From: Aphrocallistes beatrix
Taxonomy: Eukaryota; Porifera; Hexactinellida; Sceptrulophora; Aphrocallistidae
Direction: 5' to 3'
DNA length: 64,000 bases
Assembly: GCA_963281255.1 (NCBI GenBank)
Contig: OY725488.1
Coordinates: forward strand, 9,893,524 to 9,957,523
Under the pieces are notes generated by a model, which saw nothing but the letters and a program-made list of their open reading frames with translations, did no database searches and was not told the origin of the DNA. Below are positions 33,832 through 44,250 of the stretch, piece by piece. Position 1 is the stretch's first letter. Each line of letters starts with the position of its first letter. The position numbers were made by a program, and so were the translations under genes.

Positions 33832-34010
33832 CAGTGGAACCTGTTAATGACGTCCACCCAACTTCACCCAAGGACCTGCCAAAAATGACCGTTTTACGAT
33901 GGTGGCCGTTATACGCAGGTCATTTGTCATTAAAGTACATGTCAAGGGATAAAGTGCCGTTGTAGACAGGTGCCCGCTATATAGAGTGGCTGTTATAGCA
34001 GGTTCTAATG
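33832..34010. mobile_element. Tigger/pogo-like MITE nested in the foldback arm
   Basis: Imperfect inverted ends: CAGTGGAACCTGTTAATGAC on the left and CATTAGAACCTGCTATAACA on the right (reverse complement). CAGT-type ends with GTTATA-rich subterminal words are like Tigger elements. The right arm of the host element is longer than the left by about this length. Confidence 0.6.
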
Positions 34011-34776
34011 CACATGACTTCCTATTCAACGATAACATACTTGTTATATGTAACCAACCAAATGGAGCTTTAAACAGCATTACCATATATGGAATGGTGT
34101 TAAAACCGCAAAACTCAAAAACCAGTAAGATTTAGTTAAATTGAGTATAGCCTTTCAAATCAGCTTATATGATTTCCTATTCAAAGATAGTACATTTGCC
34201 ATGTCTAATTAGAGCCAAATTCGAGTTTTAAGCAGTATTACCATATATGGAAGGTGTGAACATCAAAATAGGCGCCAAAGTCGAAATACGTACTTTTCAA
34301 AATGGGTCCTGATCTTTAAATGAACCTTATGCTGTATAGAATCATTGTACCAAAATTCATGCTTGTACCATAAAATGCACAATTCCTTCTATTATTTTAG
34401 TTTATCTGCTACACTAAAGCTAAGCCTAGTTTCCATATACGTAAGCCTAGATCATAGCAATCTATACATAAGGCACGACCGCGCTCAAAAAAGCTTGGAA
34501 CAGGGATGGACTAGTATAGTTAGGGAAATTCACAACATGAACCAAAGTATTCCGCTTTGGAAATTTGGCATCTTAACCCGTCCCCGAAATTAGGCACCTA
34601 GAATTTCTGGGATGGTCCCGTCCAGGAAAATAGGTGTCTCGATCCGTCCCGTCCCGGGAATTAGGCATACCTTTTAATGTATTAAGTACCAAAGATGAAG
34701 CAATTTCAATTGAAACAAAGACACAGATTTTAGTTAGGATCTTTAAGCTCATTATTCTAGAATAGAGAAATATACC

Positions 34777-34859
34777 ACCAGGGTGGCCGAGTGGTTATGG
34801 CGTTGGTGTTAAGTATCAATGTGCGGATGCACGCATGGGTTCGAACCCCATTCCTGGTA
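34777..34859 (+). tRNA. tRNA-Leu, anticodon UAA
   Basis: 83 nt with class II structure: acceptor ACCAGGG paired to TCCTGGT (one G-U) plus discriminator A; a GGCCGAGTGGTTA D-arm/A-box; an anticodon stem TTGGT/ATCAA with loop GTTAAGT giving TAA; a long variable arm; and T-arm ATGGG-TTCGAAC-CCCAT with a good B-box. No intron. I see no run of four T's within the next ~60 bp, so Pol III termination is questionable. Confidence 0.88.
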
Positions 34860-34965
34860 TTACTTCTTATTTATTATTAATGACACCGCCCTTGATAAAT
34901 TTCACTATTCTATCATACCACACATATACGTACGTACACGTATGTAGTAAGCAATAATAGCAATT

Positions 34966-35058
34966 GGTCATCTAAGGACAATTTAGCGATTTTCTAAGCT
35001 GTTTCAATCCTATTTCTAAATATTATTAAGGTGTGATTTTTGTGTAGAACCAAGATTA
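34966..35058 (+). repeat. Fragment of the 1,065-bp foldback element
   Basis: Shares TTTTCTAAGCTGTTT, CCTATTTCTAAAT and GTGTAGAACCAAGATTAG in order with the arms of the element at 11045-12109. Confidence 0.75.
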
Positions 35059-35060
35059 GA

Positions 35061-35328
35061 GGCATACGTAGCTAATTTATTGAACGGAACGGATCCATTC
35101 CGTAAAATCTAAATGCCTAAATTAGGGAATTTAACGGAACGGTACCGGAAATTATAAATGTCTATTTTACGACATTCAGTAAATTAGGCATTTAGATTAT
35201 CCTGAATGAGATATTCCGTAAAATAGGCATTTAGAATTCTGCAACCGTTACGTTAAATTCAGTAAATTCGTTATTCAGATTTCACGGAATGGATCAATTC
35301 CGTTCCTTTCCGTTAATTAGGTATGTCC
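35061..35328. mobile_element. Inverted-repeat element rich in ACGGAACGG words
   Basis: The left part (ACGGAACGGATCCATTCCGT) is mirrored by the right part (ACGGAATGGATCAATTCCGT), with further pairs such as GCATTTAGATT inside and outer GGCATAC / GTATGTCC ends. About 268 bp, non-coding. Related words occur at 34560-34680, 35840-35890 and 36130-36215. Confidence 0.5.
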
Positions 35329-35941
35329 TGCAAAATTGCGAAGTTAATTTTTTATAATTATCTTTTTATTGGTGATGTCAAAAAGTTTTCTGTAGCGGAG
35401 TTGCTCATCGCCGAAATCAATCAAAAACTGTTGAACCATAGCTCACGAAAACACTAAGGCACTGGCACTGCCTTGAATTTGAGTTACCATGGATTTGTTA
35501 ATACCGTACTGAATACTCGAATTTGATTGGATAGATTTTAGGCGGCAATTTTGCAGTAGGATAGTATAGATGCATTACACTTTACGTACGTATGCATATT
35601 TGTTTACTAACTTTATTCTTTTATTCAATCAATTAAAATTGTTGACTTATTACTTGAATACTCATTTATTACTGAAACGAAGTTGGCTTTTGTGGTGCCA
35701 GCTGTAATTCTAATTACAAGAGCTAGAAGCATCGTATTCCAACTTTTTCATTCTCCAAGGATAAAGAGATGTGTGAGAGGTGGTTTAGGACGATCCCTAG
35801 ACCGAGAGAGGATTATGAGGGAAATGCCAAACTACGGGTTAGTTAAGATTCCTGAACCGTTCCGTTCCATTCCGTAAATCAGGTATGTCGGCGGTGACAT
35901 TAAGTGATAATTTAGAAATATGCAATAATGAAAAAAAGTAA

Positions 35942-36024
35942 TACCAGGAATGGGGTTCGAACCCATGCGTGCATCTGCACATTAGTACTTGAAACCAACG
36001 CCATAACCACTCGGCCACCCTGGT
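35942..36024 (-). tRNA. tRNA-Leu, anticodon CAA
   Basis: Inverted paralogue of the tRNA at 34777, 83 nt, same acceptor, D-arm and T-arm. The anticodon stem TTGGT/ACTAA closes loop TTCAAGT, giving CAA. The T-arm ATGGG-TTCGAAC-CCCAT and the long variable arm are intact. A run of seven T's begins 5 nt after the 3' end (35937-35931), a proper Pol III terminator. No intron, although many eukaryotic tRNA-Leu(CAA) genes have one. Confidence 0.88.
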
Positions 36025-36264
36025 TGGATTGTTTTACTTTTAATAAAGAAGGAACTAAAGATCCTAGTGTTGTACATGTGTCCTTAGTTTCAACTGAAAT
36101 TCGTTCAGCTTTGGCACTTAATTAATACATGAAATTTGTGTACCTAATTTACGGAACTTGACAGAACGGTTTCGGAATTTTAAATGCCTAATTTACGGAC
36201 TTTTTAATACCTCGGCATTTATAAATGCAGACTAATTCCAAATAATTCCATACATCTGACATAA

Positions 36265-36483
36265 ATGGAATCAAAGAATGACAGAAAGAAGCACTCACAG
36301 AGTCTGGAAGAGAGTCTGTCTGACTCTGATGAAGAAGGAGTTCTGAACGCCGTAGGAGACATCCCCACAGAATGGTACAGAGACTTCCCACACATCGGCT
36401 ATGACTTGGAAGGGAAGCGAGTGCTGAAGCCTGCCTCCGGGGACCAGCTGGACAAGTTCCTGGAAGGAATGGAGGACCCCTCA
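36265..36483 (+). pseudogene. BOP1: BOP1 relic 1 (N-terminal fragment)
   Basis: Encodes the start of a BOP1/Erb1-like protein: acidic [13 protein letters not shown], then [20 protein letters not shown] and [10 protein letters not shown], matching the conserved N-terminal region of this large-subunit ribosome assembly factor. Homology stops after MEDPS at 36483, where the other relics continue with GLWKSVRMPDL. It is a truncated copy, GC-rich against its surroundings. Confidence 0.85.
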
Positions 36484-36660
36484 TTTCAACGTAGAAATTT
36501 TTGATATGACTAAGCCTAAAGTTCTTTGGCTATCGACTCGCCTTGCTAATCTGGAAGCTGATAAATTAACTATGGAAAAATTCGAGGAAGACTGTAAATC
36601 TGCTCGAGATATTCAAAGACGAGGACATCTTGCTTTTGGAATACATTCATATTGGAAATA
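36484..36660 (+). pseudogene. Unidentified coding-like stretch fused to BOP1 relic 1
   Basis: In one frame it reads 58 codons ending GHLAFGIHSYWK-stop, with MTKPKVLWLSTRLANLEADK at its start. The content looks like real protein (amphipathic, charged) but I recognise no family. It has no start of its own and begins exactly at the BOP1 breakpoint, so it is probably another gene fragment joined by rearrangement. Confidence 0.35.
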
Positions 36661-37189
36661 GGCAGAATTATGCGTCGGGTTGGGATTGTCTTTCCTTCAG
36701 GCGGAAGTAAAGAGGCATGGGATGAAAAATGATCAGTATTCGGAAACACTTTTGCTAATATGTTTATTTAAACTTAATTATTGTTTGTCTAACAAAAGTT
36801 TTCGTTATTTTGCGGATAATTCGAATTTCAGCTTCAGATTTTCGGTTTTAATGTAGTATACCATGTATACCAATGTCATATCTCCGATCCAAGTATAACG
36901 GAGCTGCACTAAAAAGAAACTCTATACGTATATATACCCACATGTGTTAGATACCATGCATTGTACTAAGTAGATGTATATACTTGTATTATTAGAAATA
37001 TGATACACTAAAATAGGCCTCATTGAAATAAGTTAATAATCAGTTTCCTTCTATTATGTAACTCTAGGATATCAGATTTCTCATTAGCTGTATTTAATTG
37101 ATGTGCAATAGGTTTAATCGGCAGACCTGATTTGTCCGAGACAGCAAGACAGTATCCCTGGTTGACTTCTGAGCAGTAGCTAGAAGGGA
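36661..37189. other. Intergenic before the second NLR-like gene
   Basis: AT-rich, no supported feature. Coding-like sequence of the NLR-like gene begins near 37190. Confidence 0.35.
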
Positions 37190-39569
37190 CAGTCACACCT
37201 CAGAAAGATGAGACACCTGTGAAGTCCTTCCTCCGACTCCTGAAGTCAGAGTTAGCTGAGATTGATTGGACCCGCATTTCCCTAATCGTCCCAGGCATAG
37301 AAGACTGTATGAGCTTCACTAGCAAGATGAGAACCTTTGTGAAGGAGGGGTACATCACCTCACTGAACTGCTACAGCTAATGACAGAAATACGTAAAGCG
37401 AAATGATGTTGAAGAAAAAGTCATGAAGTATCATTCTGTGTTTACAGATATCTCGAATCAAATATTCATCAAACTATTTGAGAACGAAATCCGAACCCTT
37501 GAGAATTAAATCCTAAAATGGGAGGATTCAGTGAGAAAGTTTATGGAAGTGAATTTCAGAAGCGTGAAACAAATGTTTGAAGATGACGAACCTGTCAATC
37601 TGGAATCCATCTACGTTCCTCTGACTATTATAAAGGAGAAGCCGAGACCAGTGAACAAGGAAGATGAAACTACCTACAATGAGATAGCTTACATGAGAAA
37701 GATTGCAAGCAAAGAGATTGACATTGAACCTGTAAACTTCAGTGAAGAACTCAGGAAATACAATCCTTCCACTCCTCAAATATGGTGTATCATAGGGAAC
37801 CCAGGCAGTGGGAAAAGTTTCTTGCGCCATAGAACGGCACTTTGGTTCGGTAAAGGGGAACTTCCTCAGGTTACATATTCCCTTTCTATCCCTTGCCGCA
37901 GCCAGGAATGGCATGACATGAAAGCATCTCGAGATAAGGCCAGCCGATCAGTGAGTTTCGAGTTTATTCAGAAGTGGCTGTGCCTGTCAATGCCAGTCGG
38001 TCCTAGCTGGACCACAGAACTAGCAAAGCACCTGGTAGAATAGGACGACGACCGACTTCTACTCATAATCGACGGTCTCGACGAGTTTACCAAAGAGGTC
38101 CCATTCCAGGAATCGCTGCTCTTCCTTCTCCTCACTCGCAGAGCACTGACCCAATCCAGCATCCTGTTGACCACTAGGCCTGGTGCCTACACCGTGATGT
38201 CTTCCTCCTACAGCTTCCTCATTGACGTATTCTTCCAGGTGCTGGGATTCTCGCCGGAGAATCGAGACAATACTTCACACTTCAGCTGACTGATGAGACC
38301 AAACAGAAACAGTTGAAGCGACTTTTCTACCTCCACGATGAGGTGAGTCAGCTGTCACTCATCCCTGTCAATGCCTCTCTGTTCGCCGCCCTTATCCGTG
38401 GATCTGACGACGTGACAGCCTACACACTGACTCACCTCTTCACGGAACTCATCACCTACCTCATCAGGCGGCAGCTGTTCCGAATGAGAAAAGAGTTGGC
38501 CAAGAAGAAGCGACTATTCCAGCTGGACCTACCGTGCTAGACTGCTTGTATCGCATCGGCGAGCTTGCGTATCTGGGCGTCTCTGGTCGCGAGTTGATAT
38601 CTTCAAAAGACGTCCTGTTAAAAGTGGACAAAGTGGAGAAGTCATGCCAGTGTTTGGGTCTGGCTGAGGAACACGTTCGGAAGGATGAGCTAGGGAGAAT
38701 GAGTCATGTTTGGTCCTTCGCACACCTGACCATTCAAGAGTTCGTGAGTGCCATCTGGCTTAGTGTGTCGTCAAGAGGAGACCAGTGCTTGAGCACTCGA
38801 TACATTGTGAATTCGAATGCCAACTTTTCAATTTTCCGAATGGTTTTCCGCTTTTTGTGTGGTCTGTTGTCTTCAGATAGTGTATTTCCAGTGCATTATA
38901 TCTTATATAAATACCTTCCAACATATCCTCTCTATGGATCAGATGCCAATGATATACAAGTACAATCAATATACAATTGTGCCTCAGTTAATGGGTTGTA
39001 AAGAGTTCACGCAGTAATTAGTGTCGTTATCAGAATTGCTATTTGAGTCCAATTCAGATTCACTTCACAAACCATTTCAATATTTCCGCAATTTCTTACC
39101 TGAGACACTTTACTTGTATTTTGAGAGTGCCACATCACCCAATGAATGGGAGTGTTTCGTCAAGTCTCTGCCACTCCTCCACTCAATTCAACTCATCGAG
39201 CTCGACACCACTTCCCTAACACTGACACAGTTCTGTTCGTTGGCATCACAGCTGACTTCCTGTTCTCTCAGCTGTTTAGTAGTAAAGTTGTCTAGACAAG
39301 ACTACTCAACTCTATCCGCTTACTGTGACGTCATCAAGGAGAATCAGCTGATATCTCATGGAACAAAGATTAGTTTGAAACTGCTTCGGTGTGATCACAG
39401 TGAAACTAACCCAGTTGATTATGTCACTACGTCTCTTTTCCAACTCACCATAAGTTGGTCCTTTGTATTCAACAGTTTATTCCAATTTGGTTATATTTCG
39501 GCGCTATTGGTTGACCTCCTAATTGAAACACCAACAATTTCAATGCATTCGATTAGTGTGCATTCTTAA
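37190..39569 (+). pseudogene. NLR-like NACHT gene, broken (copy 2)
   Basis: Paralogue of the minus-strand gene at 29460-32728, in opposite orientation. It starts with a death-fold-like region (VKSFLRLLKSELAEIDWTRI; then ELLQLMTEIRK in another frame, aligning with KLIHLMQSLKR of copy 1) and a shared FTDIS linker. NACHT part: Walker A GNPGSGKSFL at 37795. A TAG at 38041-38043 falls just before Walker B LLLIIDGLDEF, then ILLTTRPG. Frameshifts near 38270 (one base lost, CRDNT for a CRD-x-YFTLQ reading) and near 38530, and stops near 39000, follow. The C-terminal part (NEWECFVKSLPLLHSIQLI) matches copy 1 closely but the leucine-rich tail is mostly lost. Not functional as it stands. Confidence 0.8.
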
Positions 39570-40345
39570 TCGGAACCATCGCTAATCCGAACCCTCGCTA
39601 ATCTGAATCAATAAACAATAAATCAGCCTAAACCACCATAGATAATTCATTACCACTATGTATAGTGGTTAGAATGGGCGTATGTGGCACAAAGGTATTC
39701 GTTCCAATTCAAATTTTACTGGAAGTTTTTAATCGCATGCATGTTTATCTCGAATTCTAACTTTAACGCATATTTTTTAACTAACAAGATCTTCACAAAT
39801 TAAGATTTGAGAGAAATTCGGCAGTTTCACTTGATGATCTAGCTCATGCATTCCAACCTGAGCCATGATGAAAACTGGAGTCGGAGTTGAATTTCGTGGG
39901 ACACAGCGAGACGCAATAGAATAGCTTTATACACAGAAACATCAATGCGGAACATAATGGAGAGATTTGATGTAACAACTGGAGACAAAGTAGTTCTGTG
40001 AAAAAAGTACAGCCTAGATCTAGTTGAAGGAAAGATAATTAAATTATTAATACGCATATTGAATAATAATGATTGTAATTTTGTGTAGTTGCTCGTTGTA
40101 TGGTATGGGAATACAATATTACGTGAGATGGATTTACATAATAAATTCACTACTGTGTAAGTGGAGACTGAACATATTGAGAAAAGTAATAAGCATAGGC
40201 TTAATATAGTATCACAATGGATAAGAACAAATAAGAATACTCTAACAAAGTTTAATGTATTTAAATGAATTGAATTATGAACTCTCTTTAAAATCTACTT
40301 CTATATAACTGAACTGTTTTTAATTTGAATAATAGCAAATCTACA
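39570..40345. other. Upstream region of NHL array gene 1
   Basis: Related to about 61018-61723 upstream of NHL gene 6 (shared ATAGTGGTT, GGGCGTATGTG, GAGAGAAATTCGGCAGTTTC). The last ~150 bp, including ATGGATAAGAACAAATAAGA and the TATA box, are conserved in front of all six NHL genes and are probably the promoter. No gene. Confidence 0.55.
40302..40308 (+). promoter_or_regulatory. TATA box of NHL array gene 1
   Basis: TATATAA 44 bp before the ATG at 40346, followed by conserved CTGAACTGTTTTTAATT up to the start codon. The predicted 5' UTR is only about 10-15 nt. Confidence 0.6.
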
Positions 40346-41605
40346 ATGGCAACAGCAGATCCAGGATCTGGTCCTGTTAGTTTATTCGGAGTGAGCAACA
40401 AACTCCAGAGTAAAGTGAACTCGTTTAGAGAAGAGATTGAAAGGAAGAAGTTGGAAGTAAGAAGAATCAGCAAAGAAATGAGAAGTCTTATCGAAAAGAA
40501 AGAAGAAGAAATAATCCGAGAATTGGATGACATTTGGAAAGAAGTGTGTGCTAGAATGGAGAAGAAGAAAACTGAAACGCAGAAAGAAATTGAAGAAATA
40601 GAAAATCTTAGAAAAGAAATGGAGAGAAGACTTTGTAAACTTAATCCTGCTTCCATCCAATTCAGTCACATATCCGAAGGAATCGATTTAGTGAAAAGGG
40701 AAATGGACATTGATATTCCTAATGTGAAGTTAACGTGGAGGGTTGAAGAATTGAAAGATTGTATAAATAGAATGTGTCGTTGTGATCAACAGATTCTAGT
40801 TTATAATGAAGACACTCGGTATCAACTGAAATGGAGTAAATGCAAGGAAGGAAGAGGAGACAATCAACTCTATCATCCATGGGGTATAGCGACTAATCCT
40901 ATGAATGAGAATATTTATGTAGCTGACAATGAGAATGACAGAGTTCAGATTTTCTCAAGAGAAGGAGAATGGATCAGATCTGTGAAAAATGACGAAATGA
41001 AAATTCCACAAAATATTCTATTTCACAACCAATCAATTTACGTACAATGTAGCAAAGCAATTCTGAAATTGAATGAATCAACTGAGAAGAAAGAAAAGTC
41101 TAAATCTTATGATTTTTATCTCAGAGGTATCTGTACAGATAATATTCATATTTATGTCGGTCAATTGAAGGGAATGAATCTAATAGTGTTAACTCTAGAT
41201 TTGATTGAAGAAAACAGAATATCTCTCAAGACTGAATTCTGTAAACAAGATACTCAAATCAGAGATATATCTCTATCTCAAGAATTGTTTTATATTTTGC
41301 TATTCAATACAGAATTTCCAATTCAAGCATTTTCTAGAGAAGGCATTCTGACAAGATGTGTTGTTAAGAAAGATAGCATTAACTGTGCTTATTGTTTCTG
41401 TCTAGATCAGCAACACAACATCTTAGTAGCAGACTGTGGAGACTCTAAAGTGAAGATATTTTCCAATGAAGGGAAGCTTCTCACTCAGTTCGGTGAGAAA
41501 GGACAGTTCTCTGCACTAACTGGAATATCTTTGAGTGAATTTGGAGATATCGTCACTGTTCAGCAGATCAATTCAAACTTATTGAAAAGTTTCTCTCGTC
41601 CATGA
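40346..41605 (+). CDS. Coiled-coil/NHL-repeat protein, array gene 1
   Basis: 419 aa, single exon, no signal peptide, so probably cytoplasmic. N-terminal tag MATADPGSGPVSLFG (invariant in all six genes), a coiled coil at about 20-120 (heptads through IERKKLEVRR and MEKKKTETQKEI), a conserved linker DIDIPNVKLTWRV (121-133), then an NHL beta-propeller (about 150-415): HPWGIATNPMNENIYVAD (178-194), IQAFSREGILTRC, NILVADCGDSKVKIFS (358-373). It is like TRIM-NHL proteins but lacks RING and B-box, so E3 activity is not expected. TRIM-NHL propellers bind RNA or protein; the ligand here is unknown. The coiled-coil cassette (about 80-118) is type A, unique to this gene. An open extension upstream to 40325 uses TTG and is ignored. 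Confidence 0.9.
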   Translation: MATADPGSGPVSLFGVSNKLQSKVNSFREEIERKKLEVRRISKEMRSLIEKKEEEIIRELDDIWKEVCARMEKKKTETQKEIEEIENLRKEMERRLCKLNPASIQFSHISEGIDLVKREMDIDIPNVKLTWRVEELKDCINRMCRCDQQILVYNEDTRYQLKWSKCKEGRGDNQLYHPWGIATNPMNENIYVADNENDRVQIFSREGEWIRSVKNDEMKIPQNILFHNQSIYVQCSKAILKLNESTEKKEKSKSYDFYLRGICTDNIHIYVGQLKGMNLIVLTLDLIEENRISLKTEFCKQDTQIRDISLSQELFYILLFNTEFPIQAFSREGILTRCVVKKDSINCAYCFCLDQQHNILVADCGDSKVKIFSNEGKLLTQFGEKGQFSALTGISLSEFGDIVTVQQINSNLLKSFSRP

Positions 41606-42129
41606 TTTTTGTGAACTTTTCTATATTTTATGATTATTATCTTTCTTACCATTTTCGCTGTTTTGTTTGTTCATTCTTTTTTTGCAGTATTTATTTATTT
41701 TTCATTTTCCTTAAAGCTGATTCAATTGTGTTATAATTAATACATTAATATCGATTTTGTTATTGTGTTGATGGCTTTGAGTTGTCCTATTGACAATTCT
41801 TTTGCATAAACAACTGCCGCCACCTAGAATGAATCGGAAATCGACATCACTGCACCACCCACTCCAGACCTCCCAAATTCCAATTTCGTTGTGTGTTCCA
41901 CATGGTTTCAGTTGCTAGATGAGACCATTGTCACTATTGCCTCACAATTTATAATTTACGAAATAGTATTTATCTCACGACTTGTCTCATGATATCACAC
42001 GATTCAGCTAGAATAGAGTCTGAGGAACCTACCCCTCTGTCACAGTTTGTCATATTTTAATTGTTCCATTTATGATTGATCAGCCCCTTTATCCAAACTA
42101 TATTGTAGTATCCTAGATTTCAATTCCAA
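41606..42129. other. NHL-unit spacer with an unidentified coding relic
   Basis: At about 41845-41960 one plus frame reads DITAPPTPDLPNS and continues open for 30-odd codons. A related stretch (VNATAPPPPGLSTPISSC) lies at about 56757-56911 after NHL gene 4. It is a degenerate fragment of a gene I do not recognise, carried along in the repeated unit. Confidence 0.4.
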
Positions 42130-43318
42130 ATGATTCCATTTACCTCTGACATAAATGGAATCAAGGAATCACAGAGAGATCTGTCTGACTCTGATGAAGA
42201 CGGAGTTCTGACCGCCGTAGGAGACATCCCCACAGAATGGTACAGAGACTTCTCACACATCGGCTATGACTTGGAAGGGAAGCGAGTGCTGAAGCCTGCC
42301 TCCGGGGACCAGCTGGACAAGTTCCTGGAAGGAGTGGAGGACCCCTCAGGTCTGTGGAAGAGCGTCAGAATGCCGGACCTCCCTGGCACAGACCTGCTCC
42401 TGTCAGAGAAAGAGATGGAAATGGTGCAGCGCATTCAGAAGGCGGACTACCCTGACAGTGAGTTCGATCCCTACCCCCCCCCCCCCCCCACCATCGAGTT
42501 CTACACCTCTGAAAAGATGGAGACGCCGCTGATTGGAGCTGACGAGCCAAAGCGCAGGTTCATTCCTTCCAAGTGGGAGCACCAGAAGGTGATGAAGCTA
42601 GTGGTGGCTATCAGGAACGGTTGGATTAAACCCAGGAAAGAGTTCGAGATTGAAGAGAAGCCCTATTTCCATCTTTTATGGTCGGATACTCCGGATGATG
42701 ACAAGAGCAGTAAAGATACGCTGCCACACATTCCAGCGCCTAAATTGCGTCTCTCAGGACACAGAGAGTCGTACCGCCCCCATCCGAGTACCTCCCCTCC
42801 TCAGGAGAGGAGGAGAAGTGGAACGGAAAGAACAAGCGAGAGAGAAAGCTGGGTGAGTTCCTTCCCACCCAGTATGCCTCCATGCTAGACATCCCCGCCT
42901 ACCCCAGATCTACCAGGAGGGATTCTCTCGCTGTCTCGACCTCTACCTCTGTCCTCGAGAACCTAAGCTCAAGACTAACCCTGAACTCCAGCCTAGAGAT
43001 CTGCTGCCTGAGTTGCCTAAGCCTAGAGACCTGCAGCCGTTCCCAACACAGGTCTCACTGAATTATGTCGGACATAAGGGGAGTGTCACGTGCGTTTCTT
43101 CACACCCTGACGGACGCGTGATAGCGTCAGAAGAGTGGACAGGAGCGTGAGGGTGTGGGACGGCGGTACCAACATAATAGCTGCAGTCAGGACTGTAGAG
43201 TGATGTGGTTTGATTTAACTATCGACTAAGCCTTACAAGACCCTGAGACACCATAAAAGAGCTGTTCGCTCAGTGACTTTCCATCATCACTCCCTTATAT
43301 AAGGACCAGGAACCATTC
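42130..43318 (+). pseudogene. BOP1: BOP1 relic 2 (longest; N-terminal region plus a late WD40 fragment)
   Basis: BOP1 N-terminal domain from [20 protein letters not shown] through [49 protein letters not shown] poly-C tract (42475-42490) adds four prolines without shifting the frame. After IPAYPR the frame shifts by one base and LDLYLCPREPKLK and the first WD40 repeat (GHKGSVTCVSSHPDG) follow. An internal deletion then joins VRVWD to sequence of a late WD40 blade (DCRVMWFDLTID, then in another frame PYKTLRHHKRAVRSVTFHHH). Short of a full ~740-residue BOP1 and with stops, so dead. Functional BOP1 acts with PES1 and WDR12 in 60S ribosome assembly. Confidence 0.88.
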
Positions 43319-43405
43319 TGTTGAGTCCAAATATATTACTTTCAAATCTAATTGATGTTTGTTTGGGCGCGTATGTTTTTTCAATTTCGTTTTATATCTT
43401 GTATA

Positions 43406-43881
43406 CACTGCCTGAACAAAAGTATTCGTACACCTCATAATCCCCTATACAAATAGTTATAATACTGACTTGATTAGCGTTTCAAGAATATTTAATTTGC
43501 GAGAGATACACTGAATTTCACTTCAAATTCGAATTCTCCACATTCAAATTACTACTTTATAAGTTTCCAACTAAATTACTCTTCTTCAAGATTAAGTATT
43601 TTCAGTATGTACTACCCTATGCCACATGTCGCGAGTGATCACCATTGTATATGATGGCATTGGTGGTGTGAGGTGGCACATTTTGAAATTTTTAACCTTG
43701 TAGGAGTGTAAACAAGTTGAAAGATTAAAAAGAGAGTAATTCGGATTTGGAGAATTCGAATTTGAAGTTAAATTAAGCGTATTTCTTACCAATCAAATAC
43801 TTTGACTCGCTAAATAAATTAATATTATAACTATTTGTACGGGGAATTATGGGGTGTACGAATACTTTTGTTCAGGCAGTG
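43406..43881. mobile_element. Tc1-like MITE with long inverted repeats, 476 bp
   Basis: Perfect terminal repeats CACTGCCTGAACAAAAGTAT at both ends with TA on each side, in the style of Tc1 ends. The inverted repeat extends inward for over 150 bp with small differences (for example TTCGAATTCTCC pairs with GGAGAATTCGAA). The centre (about 43600-43690) is unpaired. No transposase. Confidence 0.9.
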
Positions 43882-44061
43882 TATTTCTGGAGTTTAACTT
43901 TCACAGATTAATGCAAAGATGTAATTGAAATTCTGGTGTTTCATGCTTAATTTGATAATTTATCTGAAATAGAGGAGTTATAAGCAACTGAGATTGATAC
44001 AGCACAGACCTAGTTTAAAGAAGTGAAATATATTTAGAATAGTCGCTGCAACTAGTAGTAT

Positions 44062-44250
44062 ATGTGTGGCTCAGGGGTTTATCTAGCTGCTCTGTCGGCA
44101 CTTATAGGTGCCAGTCTGGTATCGTCCGAGGAGCCAAGGTGCTTGCACTGGGATTCGATTTTGGTCCCGGGTTGCTATCACCCCTGGAATTACAAGATAA
44201 ACCACTGTTTGGGTGCCATATAACTTTTATCACCTCCAAAAAAGTGCCGG
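44062..44250 (+). repeat. Possible tRNA-derived SINE
   Basis: A TGGCTCAGGGG (44067-44077) A-box-like word is followed about 85 bp later by GGATTCGATT (44151), B-box-like, inside a GC-rich block with paired words GGCACTTATAGGTGCC. The spacing is long for Pol III and I see no second copy in the window, so this is tentative. Confidence 0.3.

Larger units (their letters stand above)
32785..34415. mobile_element. Foldback-type element with long inverted arms and an inner ORF
   Basis: The left arm begins near TAGTGCAGCAGA and contains AATTGTGCATTTTATGGTAC (32807 on); the right arm ends with the reverse complement (to 34384) and CTGCTACACTA (to 34415). Arms of about 400 bp pair imperfectly and carry sub-repeats with CATATATGG / TATGGTGATGC-type words two or more times each. 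The core holds a 91-codon minus-strand frame (33254-33529) and the right arm a nested MITE (33832-34010). Confidence 0.7.
34655..36160. repeat. Inverted duplication carrying two tRNA-Leu genes
   Basis: About 34655-34905 and the reverse complement of about 35895-36160 align across the tRNA and both flanks: AATTAGG...ATTAAGT-CCAAAG upstream, and TATTACTT...AATGACACCGCC downstream. Between the arms lie a foldback fragment (34966-35058) and a separate inverted-repeat element (35061-35328) rich in ACGGAACGG words, related words of which also occur at the outer edges of the arms. Confidence 0.65.

Noticed and set aside
40288-40669. Hydrophobic Phe/Ser-rich minus-strand frames opposite the NHL coiled coil (also 44527-44847, 48855-49218, 54694-54894, 61621-61851)
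   Set aside because: The reverse complement of Lys/Glu-rich coiled coil always gives Phe/Leu/Ser-rich frames; not genes.
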